A DNA stretch of 64,000 bases. Source: Paulinella micropora (taxonomy: Eukaryota; Cercozoa; Imbricatea; Euglyphida). The notes below the pieces were generated by a model, which did no database searches, was not told where the DNA came from, and saw only the letters and a program-made list of their open reading frames with translations. How positions within the stretch are numbered: the stretch's first letter is position 1; every line of letters starts with the position of its first letter. The translations under genes and the position numbers were made by a program. Of this stretch, positions 9,477 through 20,085 are shown in pieces. The DNA lies in NCBI GenBank assembly GCA_009731375.1, contig BJOX01000126.1:279453-343452 (forward strand), read 5' to 3'.

Positions 9477-10259
9477 CTACTTTCGAGCCCGTTTGGATTT
9501 AGCAGCTTGGCCTAGTCTGCCGGGTTTGTATTTCCCCGGTGCTGGCGCCCCTATGAGACCAGTAGAGATGCCTTCGGCGGCTATCTCGTCCCATACCCGT
9601 ATTGGGATTCGGCCATGTTGGAGGTCGAATGGGTAATCTAGCACCATGCGCGGCCATACTTGGATCTGCCAGGGCTTGTATCCGGGCGATTTATCGGTAA
9701 TGCCCTTCCAAAACGTCTCAACGTTTTTCCCGTCCCGATACACCGGGTAGAAGACTCGGGATTCAGGATCGTCGAGGTCTTGGTGTGACCGATAGAACTG
9801 TAGGATGGGCGGTTCGGCCGAGGTCGCTTTGTTCGCCCTGGTGGCGCGGACCTTCGGTTCCCATTCCTTGACTTTCATTAGGAAGAAGTCGTTTAGGCAA
9901 TCGTCGCCTACGTGGGCCGTCGGTGGACGGAGGATATATACCTTACCCACGTGCCAATGGATGGCCTTAACGTCTTCGCCTTTCTTCAGCTTGGACTCAC
10001 CCGGTGGGCGCTGAGGGGCGATGTCCGCTTTTTCCTCCTGTTCGGTCTGCGGATGGATATCCGGCCGCGGAGCTATGACTGCCGGGGAGGATTCGTCATC
10101 TTGGTCGACGTCCATACCCTCTTGGCTTGGCGCTGATGCTGCGTTATTCTCCGCGACCGGGATCGGCTGATCGGGATTAGCCTTCGCCTCGGCCGTCTTG
10201 TCACGGCGCTTAGGCGGGGCACGCAAGCTTACGTTCAGCTTTTGGATAGCATCCGCCAT
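9477..10259 (-). pseudogene. Element A integrase C-terminal extension
   Basis: About 260 codons: a Lys/Pro-rich linker, then a globular segment with WHVGKVYILRPPTAHVGDDC, a PPILQFYRSHQDLDDP segment and a PWQIQVWPRMVLDYPFDLQH segment. All three recur in elements B and C after the integrase. It is out of frame with the integrase because of an apparent one-base loss near 10262 relative to element C. Confidence 0.65.
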
Positions 10260-11590
10260 TGTCTCTTTCGGTCGAGCATGGGGTTAAAGCGTATTAAGCG
10301 TCGGACATGGACCACTAGTGTCTTGCCTTTACCCTGTATGCGGTAGGTCAGAGCCCCTACTTGTTCCAATACGGTGTAGGGTCCCTGCCACATAGGGAAG
10401 AGCTTCACACTGACCAAGTTGGGGACCTGCAGGACGTATAGGAATACTAGGTCCCCCGCATGGTACTCTCCCGATTCATACTTGACCTTGGATGGTGTGT
10501 TCTTGTTTTGGCGGCTGGCCACTTCAGCCTCTCGGGCCTTGGCCACATAATGTCGAGCTTCCGCCATCACCCTTAGGCGACATGCGAAGAGCTCTTCGTG
10601 TTCTAGGAATCCGCCTTCCGGGCGGTGCGGGAGCACCATGTCTTCCGGAATACGTAGAAGGCGGCCGTACACGAGCAAGTTTGGGGAGGCGCCAGTGGTC
10701 TTCCCACCCAACGCCTTCGAGCCCGTGTTGTTCATGGAGAACACAAAGGACGGAAGTACCTTATGCCAGAAGTGTTGGTTATCACGGCAGTATTGTTGGA
10801 GGGCGGCTTTGGGCCTATGGACCCTTTCTATCTTGCCGTTGCTCTCTGACGAGTATGCCGTGACATACTTCCATTTGAATCCCCACGCCGCAGACAGCTG
10901 TGCTGAGAGCTCATTGGTGAACTCTGAGCCCCTATCGCTGTATACGTTCTTGGGTACTCCCGTGTACCGAAAGACGTGATCGATCAAGGCCTCGCATGTC
11001 GATGTTGCGTCCTTCTCCTTGACCGGAGCAGCGAACACGTAGTTCGAAAAGCGGTCGATGGCGGTCAGGATGTACCGGTAGTTGTGCTGTTCTGCTCGTG
11101 GTAGTGGGCCCACGAAGTCTATGTGTAAGGTCTCAAAGAGGTCTTCTGTAAGCTTGTATTCGCCGTACAGGCCCCTCTGAGAGTTTGGGTGCGGAGATTT
11201 GATTTGCTTGCAGTGTTCACACGTATCCACTGTTTCGGATATGGCCTTTTGCATGCCATGCCACCAAAATTTCCGTGAAATGAAGCACGACATTTTGTCC
11301 CTTCCTAGGTGGGAGTTTAAGGCGGAGCGATGGGTAGCGGTTAAGATCGCCTTTCGAAGCTGTGGAGGGACCCACAGCGTCCATTTGGACGGCGTCTTTT
11401 CCCACTTGCCTCCGGACCCCTTGTACCATAGGAGGTCATCGTGCCATGCCATGGTCTTTTTCTGGAGGTGGATCTCCCTTGTCTCGGGATGCTTTTGGGC
11501 ATCCATGGCGTGAGATATAAAGGGCCCCCATTCCTTCGAATCCCTGGCTAACTGACTAAAAACCGCAGGGCTGGCCAAGGTCATGTCCAT
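10235..11590 (-). pseudogene. Element A integrase
   Basis: 451 codons. HHCC zinc-binding region (HRSALNSHLGRD to CEHCK), catalytic Asp in LHIDFVGPLP, Asp in YSDRGSEF and Glu in SESNGKIERVHR, then a GPY-type C-terminal domain (WQGPYTVLEQVGALTYRIQG). Known: the enzyme inserts element DNA into the genome. The core looks intact, but the frame ends just after the GPY domain by the shift described for the extension. Confidence 0.8.
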
Positions 11591-12209
11591 ATCATCCAGC
11601 TGTAGGGCGCTGGTGACCAGGCCGAGTGATCCCGGGTGTGTTGCGTTTGGGTTGCGGCTGCGATGGCAGCAGACCTAGACGGGTAAACATTCTTCGGCAC
11701 CCAGAACGACTGATTCTTATTGGAAAAGAACGCGTTCATGGAGTGTTCATGCTCGTGGGTCTGGCCCTCCCGTATATCCCCTTCGCTGAGGATGTCTGAC
11801 TGCGTATCAATCTCCTCAAGGAGATCCCGCCAGTCTTCCGCGTCGTGCTTAGCGCAGCATACGCGGCGGATAGACTCGAGGTTTTCCAGCAGCTGCTCTT
11901 GGGTATCCGTCTTATATCCCGGTTGCCAGCTGATGGCTGGTGGCTATGTAAGCCATACCCGTAGGCAGTGTGTCTGTGAACCCCGGCGTGTGTTCGCTGG
12001 CCAACTAGTCATCGTTGCCAGTCCACCCGACAAGGCATGCCGTTGGTGTGTGCATGGCGAACCGGTCAAGTCCGTCCCCGAATGAGCCTTTGACTCTCGG
12101 CATTCGGGAAAGGCTGTCCGGGACCGTGTTTTCCTTGCCTTTGATGTACTCTATGGTGAATTCATACAAGGCTAATTCCGACTGCCATCGCGCTAGTCGG
12201 CCCGTATGC
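11591..12209 (-). pseudogene. Element A RNase H end and linker to integrase
   Basis: Minus-strand remnants matching element C 24000-24610 (TGRLARWQSELALY, then a YIKGKENTVPD motif, then a linker). The left end joins the integrase with interruptions; the right end is cut at 12209. Confidence 0.6.
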
Positions 12210-15200
12210 TTTGATGGTTTTTACACCCGTAAAGCTCCTTTGCAATACGCGAGACTCATTGACATGCTGGTGGAGCTCGGTAAAGATGATGAGCCGGACA
12301 CGGTCACGTATGAAAAGACGTGCCTAGATGATGTCTCGGAAGAGGACTTAGGCTTGGAGGAGGACAGAGAACCCCTCAAGCAGCATAAGCAGATGTCTGA
12401 TGAAGATTTTCAAGAGGCGGCGCGGAAAATATTGGAAGAAGGAGTAGGCACGGAGAAGGAGAAGGAGCTTTTAAAAGCCAAATTAGAGGCGAACAAGGAA
12501 ATTTTTGACCCTCCACATGCAGGTGGTGTCAAGCCTGAAGATTTCACTGCGGTTATTTACAAAATACCGGGTGCGGAGCCGTCACCGGCACCACGAAGGG
12601 CGAATTTGAGTATACATGAGGCGAAGATAGCGGAGGAGCTAGCAAGACAGCTGCTCAATGAGGACTTTATTGAGAGATCAACATCCTCAATAGTCTCACA
12701 ACCGAGAATAGTGCCGAAGCCAGGAGGAGAATGGCGCCTGACAGTTAACTATGCTCGTGTTAACAAGGTGCTGGAGGAAGAGAGAAATCCTCTCCCGACA
12801 TTAGAAGAAGGAAGGAGAGTACTGCGGAATGCAAAATTCTATTCGGTCATTGACCTTAAGAATGGCTTCTGGCAGATACCACTGGAGGAAAAGTCCAGAT
12901 GGCTGACGGCGTTTGTGGTGGGTATGGAAATATACCAATGGAAAGTGCTTCCGATGGGCCTCAAGCAAGCCCCAGGACTTTTCCAGAAGGCGATGCAGAA
13001 GATGTTGAGCAGTCAGTACGATGATTTGTCTGACGGTGGCTTTATGAGAAGGCGGGGACAGAAGGCGGGAGAATATGCATTTTGCTATATCGATGACATT
13101 ATCGTATACTCTAACACAATGGAGGAGCATATCGATCATTTGTCCGATATATTCAGGCGCATCGGAGCTTTTGGCCTGAAGTGCAATCTAAAGAAGTGTC
13201 AACTTGCCAAGACGAGTGTGACATACTTAGGGTACGAGATCTCCCATAATCGAGTCTCGATATCCAAAGAGAAGAGGGAGGAGATTATGAATCGACCGAT
13301 ACCGAAGAACCGCACTGAATTGCACTCATTCCTTGCGATGGCGCAATACTATAGCCAGTTTATACCCGATTGGGGTGCAACACGGGCTAAAGTGGAGAAA
13401 ATGATAGATTTTGGAGACTTTGAGAAGTGGGACGAAGAGGCTTTGCAAGCGTTTCATGCGCTCAAAGATCTCATTTACAAAGACCCGAAAGACGGAGGAC
13501 TGGTGTTAACGATGCCCGACTTTACGAAACAATTCGTAGTCGATACAGACGCATCTAAGTTTGCGATTGGGGCTGTATTACAACAAGAGGATGAGGAGAA
13601 GAAATTACGCCCAATCATGTTTATTAGTAGGAAGTTGTGTGCGGCGGAGAGAAACTATTGCACAAGGCAAAGAGAGGCGTTGGCGGTAGTATGGGCCCTC
13701 AAGAGGCTCAGAGAGTATTTGTGGGGAGGACCTCAATTTACTGTCAGAACTGATCATCATAACCTGTTATGGTTGATGAATCATGAACAGACGGGACGGC
13801 TGGCGCGGTGGCAAGCGTTCTTGTCTTGTTTCGATTTTACAATGGTCCATCTACCGGGAAAGCGAAATGTGGTCGCTGATAGCCTCTCTAGGCTAGAGTT
13901 TAACTCAGAAGTATCGGCGTTGGTGTCCACGGTGGAGATGGAAGACTTGTCCACTGACAAGGTGTATGAGGTCAGCCACATTGAGGCGATGGAGATGGCG
14001 AGTGGAGTCCGATATGACCGCACAGGTCTACGGTACAGTCCACAAGGCCCGGATCACGGGATATGTTGTGAGCTACATACCCAGGAGGACGCTGAGTGGT
14101 CCTATGAGGTATATGAGAATGCGAAGGCGAACATAAGAGAGGAAGAGGAGATGCAGGAAGTTTATGCGGAGCCTCCTCAAGAGCGGAGAAGTGACCTAGA
14201 CGATGACCCGGAAAGAATCGGGGTACGGCTAGAAGATGGTACTATCCATATAGCCTCGCCTACCGCATGGAGGCAACAACAGGCTCAAGATCCGGAGTTT
14301 AAAGAACTGATACAGTTATATCAGAACCCGGATGAGCTACGGATGACGAAAGCGATCAAAGATCAGATGAAGGAGATGGGATGGAGAGATGGTCTACTGT
14401 GGTACAAGGGCCTTCACGGTCGCTATGCGTCACAGCCGGACAAATGGACCCTTTGGGTACCGGAGAGTCTGAGACGATTTATATTTGTCGCAGCCCACAA
14501 TTGCCCACTTTTGGCGCATCCGGGTCGACAACGAACTCATATGTTCGTAGCGAGGCGATTCTGGTGGAAGAAGATGAAGGAGGAGATAGATCAGGCGGTG
14601 GATGCATGCATCCCGTGCAAGATAAACAAAACACCACTGAAGGCAAATTTCGGCCTGATTGGCGAATTTCCTCTTCATGCGGGGATGTTTGAGTTTATAC
14701 ACATTGATCATGTGGGACCTTTCCCAGAATCGAAGGATGGTTACAAATACCTCCTTACGGCTATTGACAGAGCCACCAACTATGTGTGGATCATCCCTGT
14801 CAAAGACGTTACCGGCAAGACGACGGCCGAGGCGCTGATCGATAGGATCATCTCACAGATCGGAGTACCAAGAAAGATATGTTCTGATCGAGGCTCGGAC
14901 TTTAATAACGAGGTCATCGACAAACTATCTAAGTATTACGGGATGAAATGGCAATATGTTACTGCCTATAACCCGCGAGCAAATGGGAAAATCGAGCGGG
15001 TACACAGACCCCTCAAAGCCTCGCTAAAGATGTATTGCACGAAGAAGGAGAATCAAAGAGCATGGGTCGAGGCAGCACCATCATTTGCGTTTGCAATGAA
15101 CTGTCTACCCTCTACGGCGTTAGGAGGCTCGAAGAGCTCAATCTCGCCATATCAGTTAGTATATGGGCGTGAGCCTGATATCCCGACTTCGCTCCTTCAC

Positions 15201-16424
15201 CCAAAAGACACTTGGGCGGATGCGGATGAGTTGTTTGGGATGAGACTTAGAGTGAAGATGGAGGCGGAACAAATAGTCAGGGCGCATAGAGAGGCGGAGC
15301 GCCGAAAGACTGATGCTGAAGGGGTGCGACAAGCGCACTTGGATCAGATCAAGTTCCAGGTCGGGGATATTGTACTATTGTACCATCCTCAAGTCCCGAA
15401 GGGAGTCAGCTCTAAGCTGTTCACTCACTGGAAAGGACCTTATCAGATTATGGAACAGACGGGACCTCTGAATTACAAGATCAGGGGTAGAGGGAAGGTG
15501 CAAATTGTGAATGTAAGAAGGCTGATTAAGTATGATCCCTTCTTACTGGAAGATGAATCCGTTGAGGAGGCGTTAAAACGGATGAAGGATGATTTCAAAG
15601 AGGTGCCGCCCATCCACAAGGAGGCTGGCATAGACCAAGACGATGCTTATCGGGCACCGATAGCTGAGAAGGAGGAGAGTGAGGTGGACAGCAAGGAGAA
15701 GACTGACCGCATAAGCGCGGTGGGGACTCAGTCCAAGTCTCCGCGAGAGCATAGCGGAAAGAAGGAGAAGATCACAGAGGCGCAGCTAAGGAGAGCGCGG
15801 AATGATCTTATCAACGACCAACCGAGGAAGGCGATGAGGTCGATGAGATCAAAGGACGTCCACCAGGAGGAGGAGGGGACGGACACTGACCCAAACGCGG
15901 GCAACGTTGAGATTGTCCATGAGCGATGGAAGGAAGGCGATGCGATAGCAACCATCGCATGGGTGAAAAATGTTTTCTATCTGATGAGACCAGCGGAACA
16001 ACATGTCGCTGATGACACTCTCTCAGACTTATACTTGATGCGGGTCGTGGCGGTCCCACGACAGATGCGTGTCACACGGACACTCAAAATATCATCAGCC
16101 GCAAAGATAGTACAACCGATACTCCAGTTCTGGAGAAGTATGGACCCGGTTGAGGATCCAAAGGCAAGACATTATCTGCCAGTATATAAAGACGCAAAAA
16201 GTCTCGAGACATGGGATGATACAATTACTCCCAGAGACAAGGATTACACTGCGTGGACCATTCAGACACTGCCAAGAGGAGTGCTTGATGTCCCTTTTGA
16301 ATTATCGTTGGGCGGAATCCCTAATAAGATCTGGGACATTCTCGAACAGTCAAAGTTCGATCTGACTTTTGTTGGTGGTCCTCCACCAGGCAAAGAAATC
16401 CGCGCCAGACGACGAAGGCAGTGA
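12210..16424 (+). CDS. Ty3/gypsy-type element B: pol polyprotein, 5' truncated
   Basis: One open frame of about 1,400 codons ending in TGA at 16422-16424. The frame stays open left to 12015, but 12015-12209 is antisense element A, so the element's own coding starts near FDGFYTRKAPLQ. Order: an acidic N-terminal spacer; RT (YARVNKV, IDLKNGFWQIPL, LPMGLKQAPGLF, FCYIDDIIVYS near 13080); RNase H (FVVDTDASKFAIGAVLQQ); integrase zinc finger and DDE triad (IDHVGP, SDRGSDF, NGKIERVHR, 14500-15010); GPY domain; and the C-terminal extension (PILQFWRSMDPVEDP) also present in A and C. No stops or shifts, so it is much younger than A and C. Protease and gag are not seen. Confidence 0.9.
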   Translation, partial: FDGFYTRKAPLQYARLIDMLVELGKDDEPDTVTYEKTCLDDVSEEDLGLEEDREPLKQHKQMSDEDFQEAARKILEEGVGTEKEKELLKAKLEANKEIFDPPHAGGVKPEDFTAVIYKIPGAEPSPAPRRANLSIHEAKIAEELARQLLNEDFIERSTSSIVSQPRIVPKPGGEWRLTVNYARVNKVLEEERNPLPTLEEGRRVLRNAKFYSVIDLKNGFWQIPLEEKSRWLTAFVVGMEIYQWKVLPMGLKQAPGLFQKAMQKMLSSQYDDLSDGGFMRRRGQKAGEYAFCYIDDIIVYSNTMEEHIDHLSDIFRRIGAFGLKCNLKKCQLAKTSVTYLGYEISHNRVSISKEKREEIMNRPIPKNRTELHSFLAMAQYYSQFIPDWGATRAKVEKMIDFGDFEKWDEEALQAFHALKDLIYKDPKDGGLVLTMPDFTKQFVVDTDASKFAIGAVLQQEDEEKKLRPIMFISRKLCAAERNYCTRQREALAVVWALKRLREYLWGGPQFTVRTDHHNLLWLMNHEQTGRLARWQAFLSCFDFTMVHLPGKRNVVADSLSRLEFNSEVSALVSTVEMEDLSTDKVYEVSHIEAMEMASGVRYDRTGLRYSPQGPDHGICCELHTQEDAEWSYEVYENAKANIREEEEMQEVYAEPPQERRSDLDDDPERIGVRLEDGTIHIASPTAWRQQQAQDPEFKELIQLYQNPDELRMTKAIKDQMKEMGWRDGLLWYKGLHGRYASQPDKWTLWVPESLRRFIFVAAHNCPLLAHPGRQRTHMFVARRFWWKKMKEEIDQAVDACIPCKINKTPLKANFGLIGEFPLHAGMFEFIHIDHVGPFPESKDGYKYLLTAIDRATNYVWIIPVKDVTGKTTAEALIDRIISQIGVPRKICSDRGSDFNNEVIDKLSKYYGMKWQYVTAYNPRANGKIERVHRPLKASLKMYCTKKENQRAWVEAAPSFAFAMNCLPSTALGGSKSSISPYQLVYGREPDIPTSLLHPKDTWADADELFGMRLRVKMEAEQIVRAHREAERRKTDAEGVRQAHLDQIKFQVGDIVLLYHPQVPKGVSSKLFTHWKGPYQIMEQTGPLNYKIRGRGKVQIVNVRRLIKYDPFLLEDESVEEALKRMKDDFKEVPPIHKEAGIDQDDAYRAPIAEKEESEVDSKEKTDRISAVGTQSKSPREHSGKKEKITEAQLRRARNDLINDQPRKAMRSMRSKDVHQEEEGTDTDPNAGNVEIVHERWKEGDAIATIAWVKNVFYLMRPAEQHVADDTLSDLYLMRVVAVPRQMRVTRTLKISSAAKIVQPILQFWRSMDPVEDPKARHYLPVYKDAKSLETWDDTITPRDKDYTAWTIQTLPRGVLDVPFELSLGGIPNKIWDILEQSKFDLTFVGGPPPGKEIRARRRRQ

Positions 16425-17950
16425 CAAAGAAACTATTTTTCTTTATGCGTCTCAAATAAACTGATTGATTGCCCACGGCGTATCATGATTTGATCATGCA
16501 TCATCAGTTATCAATATGAATATTAAAAAGACTCAGTGATATAACTTGGCATTCGATCGCAACATACGAGTGCGAAAGGTCGATCGACGATGATACTACA
16601 CCGTATACGGGGATCGCTAGTGTATTGAGCGATGGTGTTCCCGGGTATGACCCTTTCCAAGTCCTGGGATGATGTTCTCGAAAATGAAATGTTCTCTGAA
16701 ACTTTCATTAAATTATTTTTTACGATAGATTATATACTGTCGTACCTGAGCACGGTCAATCTCTACTTGTGTCGGTATATCGCAGGGTCGGGTACATACA
16801 CCTCGACTTCGGATATAGCTATTAGGACTGGCCCCCTAATACTATATCATAGGATATCCGCCTTATACAAGGGTATGTCATTAAAAAAGACAATGTACTT
16901 ACGATCTCCCTGTGAATAATAATAATAATAATGATAATGATAAGAAGAAGAAGGAGATCAAAGGGGGAATCGTACTACAGCACCACGTTGCTTGTATTTT
17001 TTTATTAATTGTACGTTTGTTCTTGACATACTGCCGAAAAAAAAAAAGAAAAAAAAAAAAATTGAGGGGAAGGAGTTCAAAATTTACAAGAAAGGCTAGA
17101 GAATCCGCTTTGACGTGCCGTATGAGGATATATTTATCGTCTTTTAGCGTCTATCCGTGGGTCGATGCGCTGTGTGGCATGACTCCATAGCGCATACTAT
17201 TTGCAGAAAGAAATCAGAAGGTGTATGACGAAAATGCTATTTCCGTCATAAAATCGGGAGGGGGTACTGTAGGCATCACCCCCCGGATAGCCGGTAAAAA
17301 GTACCTTTTCCTGGTGACAGGTGCACCAGCTTGTTTTTCAGTATTATTTGTCCGGATTGGACCTGATGCCATTTTATTCCTGGTCTGTTGCCGTTTTCCT
17401 TTTTGGCTTCACTGAGCTAATACAACGAGACATCATTCTCATTCTTGAGGACTGTGTTTGGTTGTATTACCGACTTTTTACGAGCTATCGTTGGGGGCAT
17501 TACACCTACAATCCCCCCCCCCCGTCTTATACGGGAACCGTAGTAAATGGGGGTAGATTTGTAAATATCGGCAAATGAGAGCGCACTTTCCGGGACTGTT
17601 TCCTCATGGGTGATCGGCTCCTGTGGAGACAACACATTGAGTAGCTTGAGTGACCGCTAAGTTTTTGCTCTTCATCACCGTTGTACGTCCGGTGCTTACA
17701 AAATATAAATTTGAGTTTGGAGATTTTCTAGTTCAAATTTGAATTTGAATTTCGAACTATCTCCTCCCCTCTTCTATTGCGATCTGTCATAGACGTACAA
17801 CGGTCTGATCATGTCGCTGTCAAACCATCCCTTCGCCATTTCCTTTCTCCATGCCTTCCCGAGTCTCTGACCCGCATTTGCTACCGCGCCTCAAACTTCT
17901 CAAGGTTGAGAGTCGGCAGCACTTGCAACAGCTCTGGTAACGTGGGTCCA
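16425..17950. other. Noncoding region downstream of element B
   Basis: AT-rich DNA with an (AAT)n/(AAG)n patch at 16917-16950, an A-rich tract at 17037-17060 and the LTR-like segment described separately. No gene is supported. Confidence 0.5.
17268..17510. mobile_element. LTR-like segment, owner unclear
   Basis: 243 bases starting TGTAGGCATCACC and ending GCATTACACCTACA, so TGTAGG and CCTACA form the inverted TG...CA ends typical of LTRs. A purine tract (GGGAGGGGGTAC) precedes it on the plus strand and ATC12G follows it, which on the minus strand is also a purine tract before TG. It could be the 3' LTR of plus-strand B or of minus-strand C. No second copy was found by eye. Confidence 0.35.
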
Positions 17951-17956
17951 CCCTTC

Positions 17957-18300
17957 GGATCTGTGATCCTAGTATTACTGGGCGATCTGTATCCGATCTG
18001 AAGCAGATCTCCAAGCAATCCTAAGTATCCCGCGTCCCCATTCCCTGTCTTAAGGATCTGTGATCCAAAAATTACTGGGCAGTCTGCATCTGATCTGAAG
18101 CAGATTTCCGATCAATTCTAAGGTTCCGCGTTCCCCTTCCCCGTCTTAAGGATCTGTGATCCGAAAATTACTGGGCCATTAGCATCCGATTGTGAAACAA
18201 ATGTCCGAGCAATTCTAAGGTTCCGCGTCCCTAGCACATGTCTCGGCCCTAGTCCGTCCGAAGGATCTGTGATCCCGAGAATACAGGGAGGCATTGATCT
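17957..18300. repeat. Minisatellite, four units of about 97-113 bases
   Basis: GGATCTGTGATCC followed by an AATTACTGGGC-like block begins at 17957, 18054, 18150 and 18263. Units also share CAATTCTAAGGTTCCGCGT. It lies just beyond the 3' end of element C's third ORF, possibly in that element's 3' untranslated region. Confidence 0.75.
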
Positions 18301-18523
18301 CAATTGTTCAATACCCCCGTGCATCCTCGTCCATCATAGGGATGAACGGGCGCTATGCCAGTGTCAAGGGTGCCGTTGGCGTGTTCGGCGTTGTTTGTTT
18401 GGTTTTGTTGTCTGCCGACATTTTCTTATTGCCACCCGGCAAGTATCTGCTTCGCTGTGGCGAAGGTACAAGTGTCTAAGAATATATATAACCCATTTGC
18501 TGGGTCTCAAAACGCGTCTACGC

Positions 18524-19342
18524 TTATTCGTCGAGGTATATTTCCTCGAGGGAGTTCATGAACTCCTCTTCGCTAGACTGTGATGATGGTTGCCACCTCC
18601 ATGTCACTGCGGGTTGGTCTTCCGCTGGCATGTCTAATTCCTGATCCAGGCTTTCTTTCAAAGACCTCGCTTCCGACCAGGTCAAGTCTTCTCCAACTTC
18701 CGAATGTTGTGGCACGATACACCTTATGACTGGGGCGAATCGACCAATGATCTGCCCCAGCTGGTATTCGTACTGTTGCCTCCAGTACGGCCACTCACGT
18801 CGAAAGTGGTAGATATAATCAAACCGTTGAGTTATTCTGTGCCATCGGAACTCATCGGCTTGGACAAGTCTGTCCCAACCCAGTGCGTCCTGTGCCCTGA
18901 ATCGTTCGATCCATTGTTCGAAGCCTCTCACGCGGCCTCGATATGTGTTAGGAACGTTCTCGTCAGGATCGGCTAGCTGGTTGGCGATGCGGGATGTCTT
19001 TGGGTCGTCGCTCCTCGTCAACTGCCGGTATATCGTCAGCAGCCACGCGAGCCGATGCTCGTGTTGGAACCGTACGTAATACTGCTGCCGTAGCCGAGCC
19101 GCATCTCGGAAACGCTAGTATGCTCGGTATGCCTTGACCTCCTCGGGCGATGGGATACCCGAAAGTTCGAGCAGTCTGTAGTAAGAATTGATATCTTCCT
19201 GCGACCACTGCAACTTTCTGGGCTGGTGTGGTTCAAGCAAACATCTAGGATCCTTCCAAATGCCGTAGAACCGGAGGGAGTGTTTTCGCTGATAGTCCTC
19301 CAATCCCACCCATCCTCGCAGCGATTTGGCTTGCTCGAACAA
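18524..19342 (-). pseudogene. Element C third ORF, C-terminal parts
   Basis: The 19342-19115 frame carries INSYYRLLELSGIPSPEEVKA, the counterpart of the element A segment near 6850, then a stop. The 19021-18524 frame (165 codons, Trp/Arg/Gln-rich, acidic end) extends beyond any part seen in A. Function unknown. Confidence 0.5.
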
Positions 19343-20085
19343 AGGTTTTGGTGAATTTCACTCGGTCCTCGTCCATCGACTTGTACCGAGCGATCCCCGG
19401 TAACGGGTTGTCGCGAAACCCCCATGTGTGTGACATCCCATCCGAAACATAGCGGTAATTGTGCGCAGGATATCAATTTGATGTCGTTGTTGTATGCGTG
19501 ATCTGGACATCGGTGAGGCGCGTATCGCTCTGGTGACGCGTACGCTCTTTCCGTGAGTTGCCATCTCCGCGAGCATCTCGGGCCCCATCCTCTCCCGCGT
19601 TTCTTTGACCCTTCACACTGTACCCTCAGGACGTTATCCTGTTCGTTGGGCTCGTACCTCGCTTTGTCAAGGTAGTCAGAGAAGCCCCGTTCGTCGAATG
19701 GAGGCTTTGGTGGCGGCAGGTTGATCTTGCGAGGGTTTGCCTCAAACAAGTGCGGGTCTGGGACCCAAATAACCTGGTTGCACACCAATCGTATACGGTA
19801 CGGCTCCTTAGACGGTGTGAACGGGAACGTTCGTTCGTTGGTTGTGTGTGCGAGCGCCGGGCATTGCAGCCGCAGCCTGCGCTCCGCATCCGTGATATCT
19901 GGGTAAGGTGGGTAGATCCGGTGTACTCTGCGCGTCAGTGGGTCATACGCGTAACGCACCGGTTTCTGATACTCCTCCCTTTCCCGATCTGGGTCTTGGT
20001 TCAGGTGTAGGTCCATACCTCTCAACATCGTTTCCGTGTCGATGCGATATGGCCTACGCACTCCGGGTGCTACGACCCTCCACAT
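19036..20085 (-). pseudogene. Element C third ORF, middle part
   Basis: Frame with YRIDTETMLRGMDLHL, YAYDPLTRRVHRIYPPYPDI, DAERRLRLQCPAL and VIWVPDPHLF, each matching element A between 7850 and 7440. The last third departs from A through a shift. Confidence 0.6.

Larger units (their letters stand above)
6690..12209 (-). mobile_element. Ty3/gypsy-type element A, 5' part missing, decayed
   Basis: Order in the minus direction: the end of RNase H and a linker (12209-11600), integrase (11590-10235), an integrase C-terminal extension in another frame (10259-9477), a noncoding spacer (about 9476-8795), and a third ORF broken into several frames (8794-6702). It is colinear with element C at 18.5-24.6 kb. 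At 12209 it stops abruptly in the RNase H to integrase linker where plus-strand element B begins; its RT, protease and gag are absent. I could not identify its LTRs. Confidence 0.75.

Noticed and set aside
12015-12209. N-terminal extension of element B's pol
   Set aside because: These codons are antisense to element A's RNase H and linker, so the open frame is accidental.
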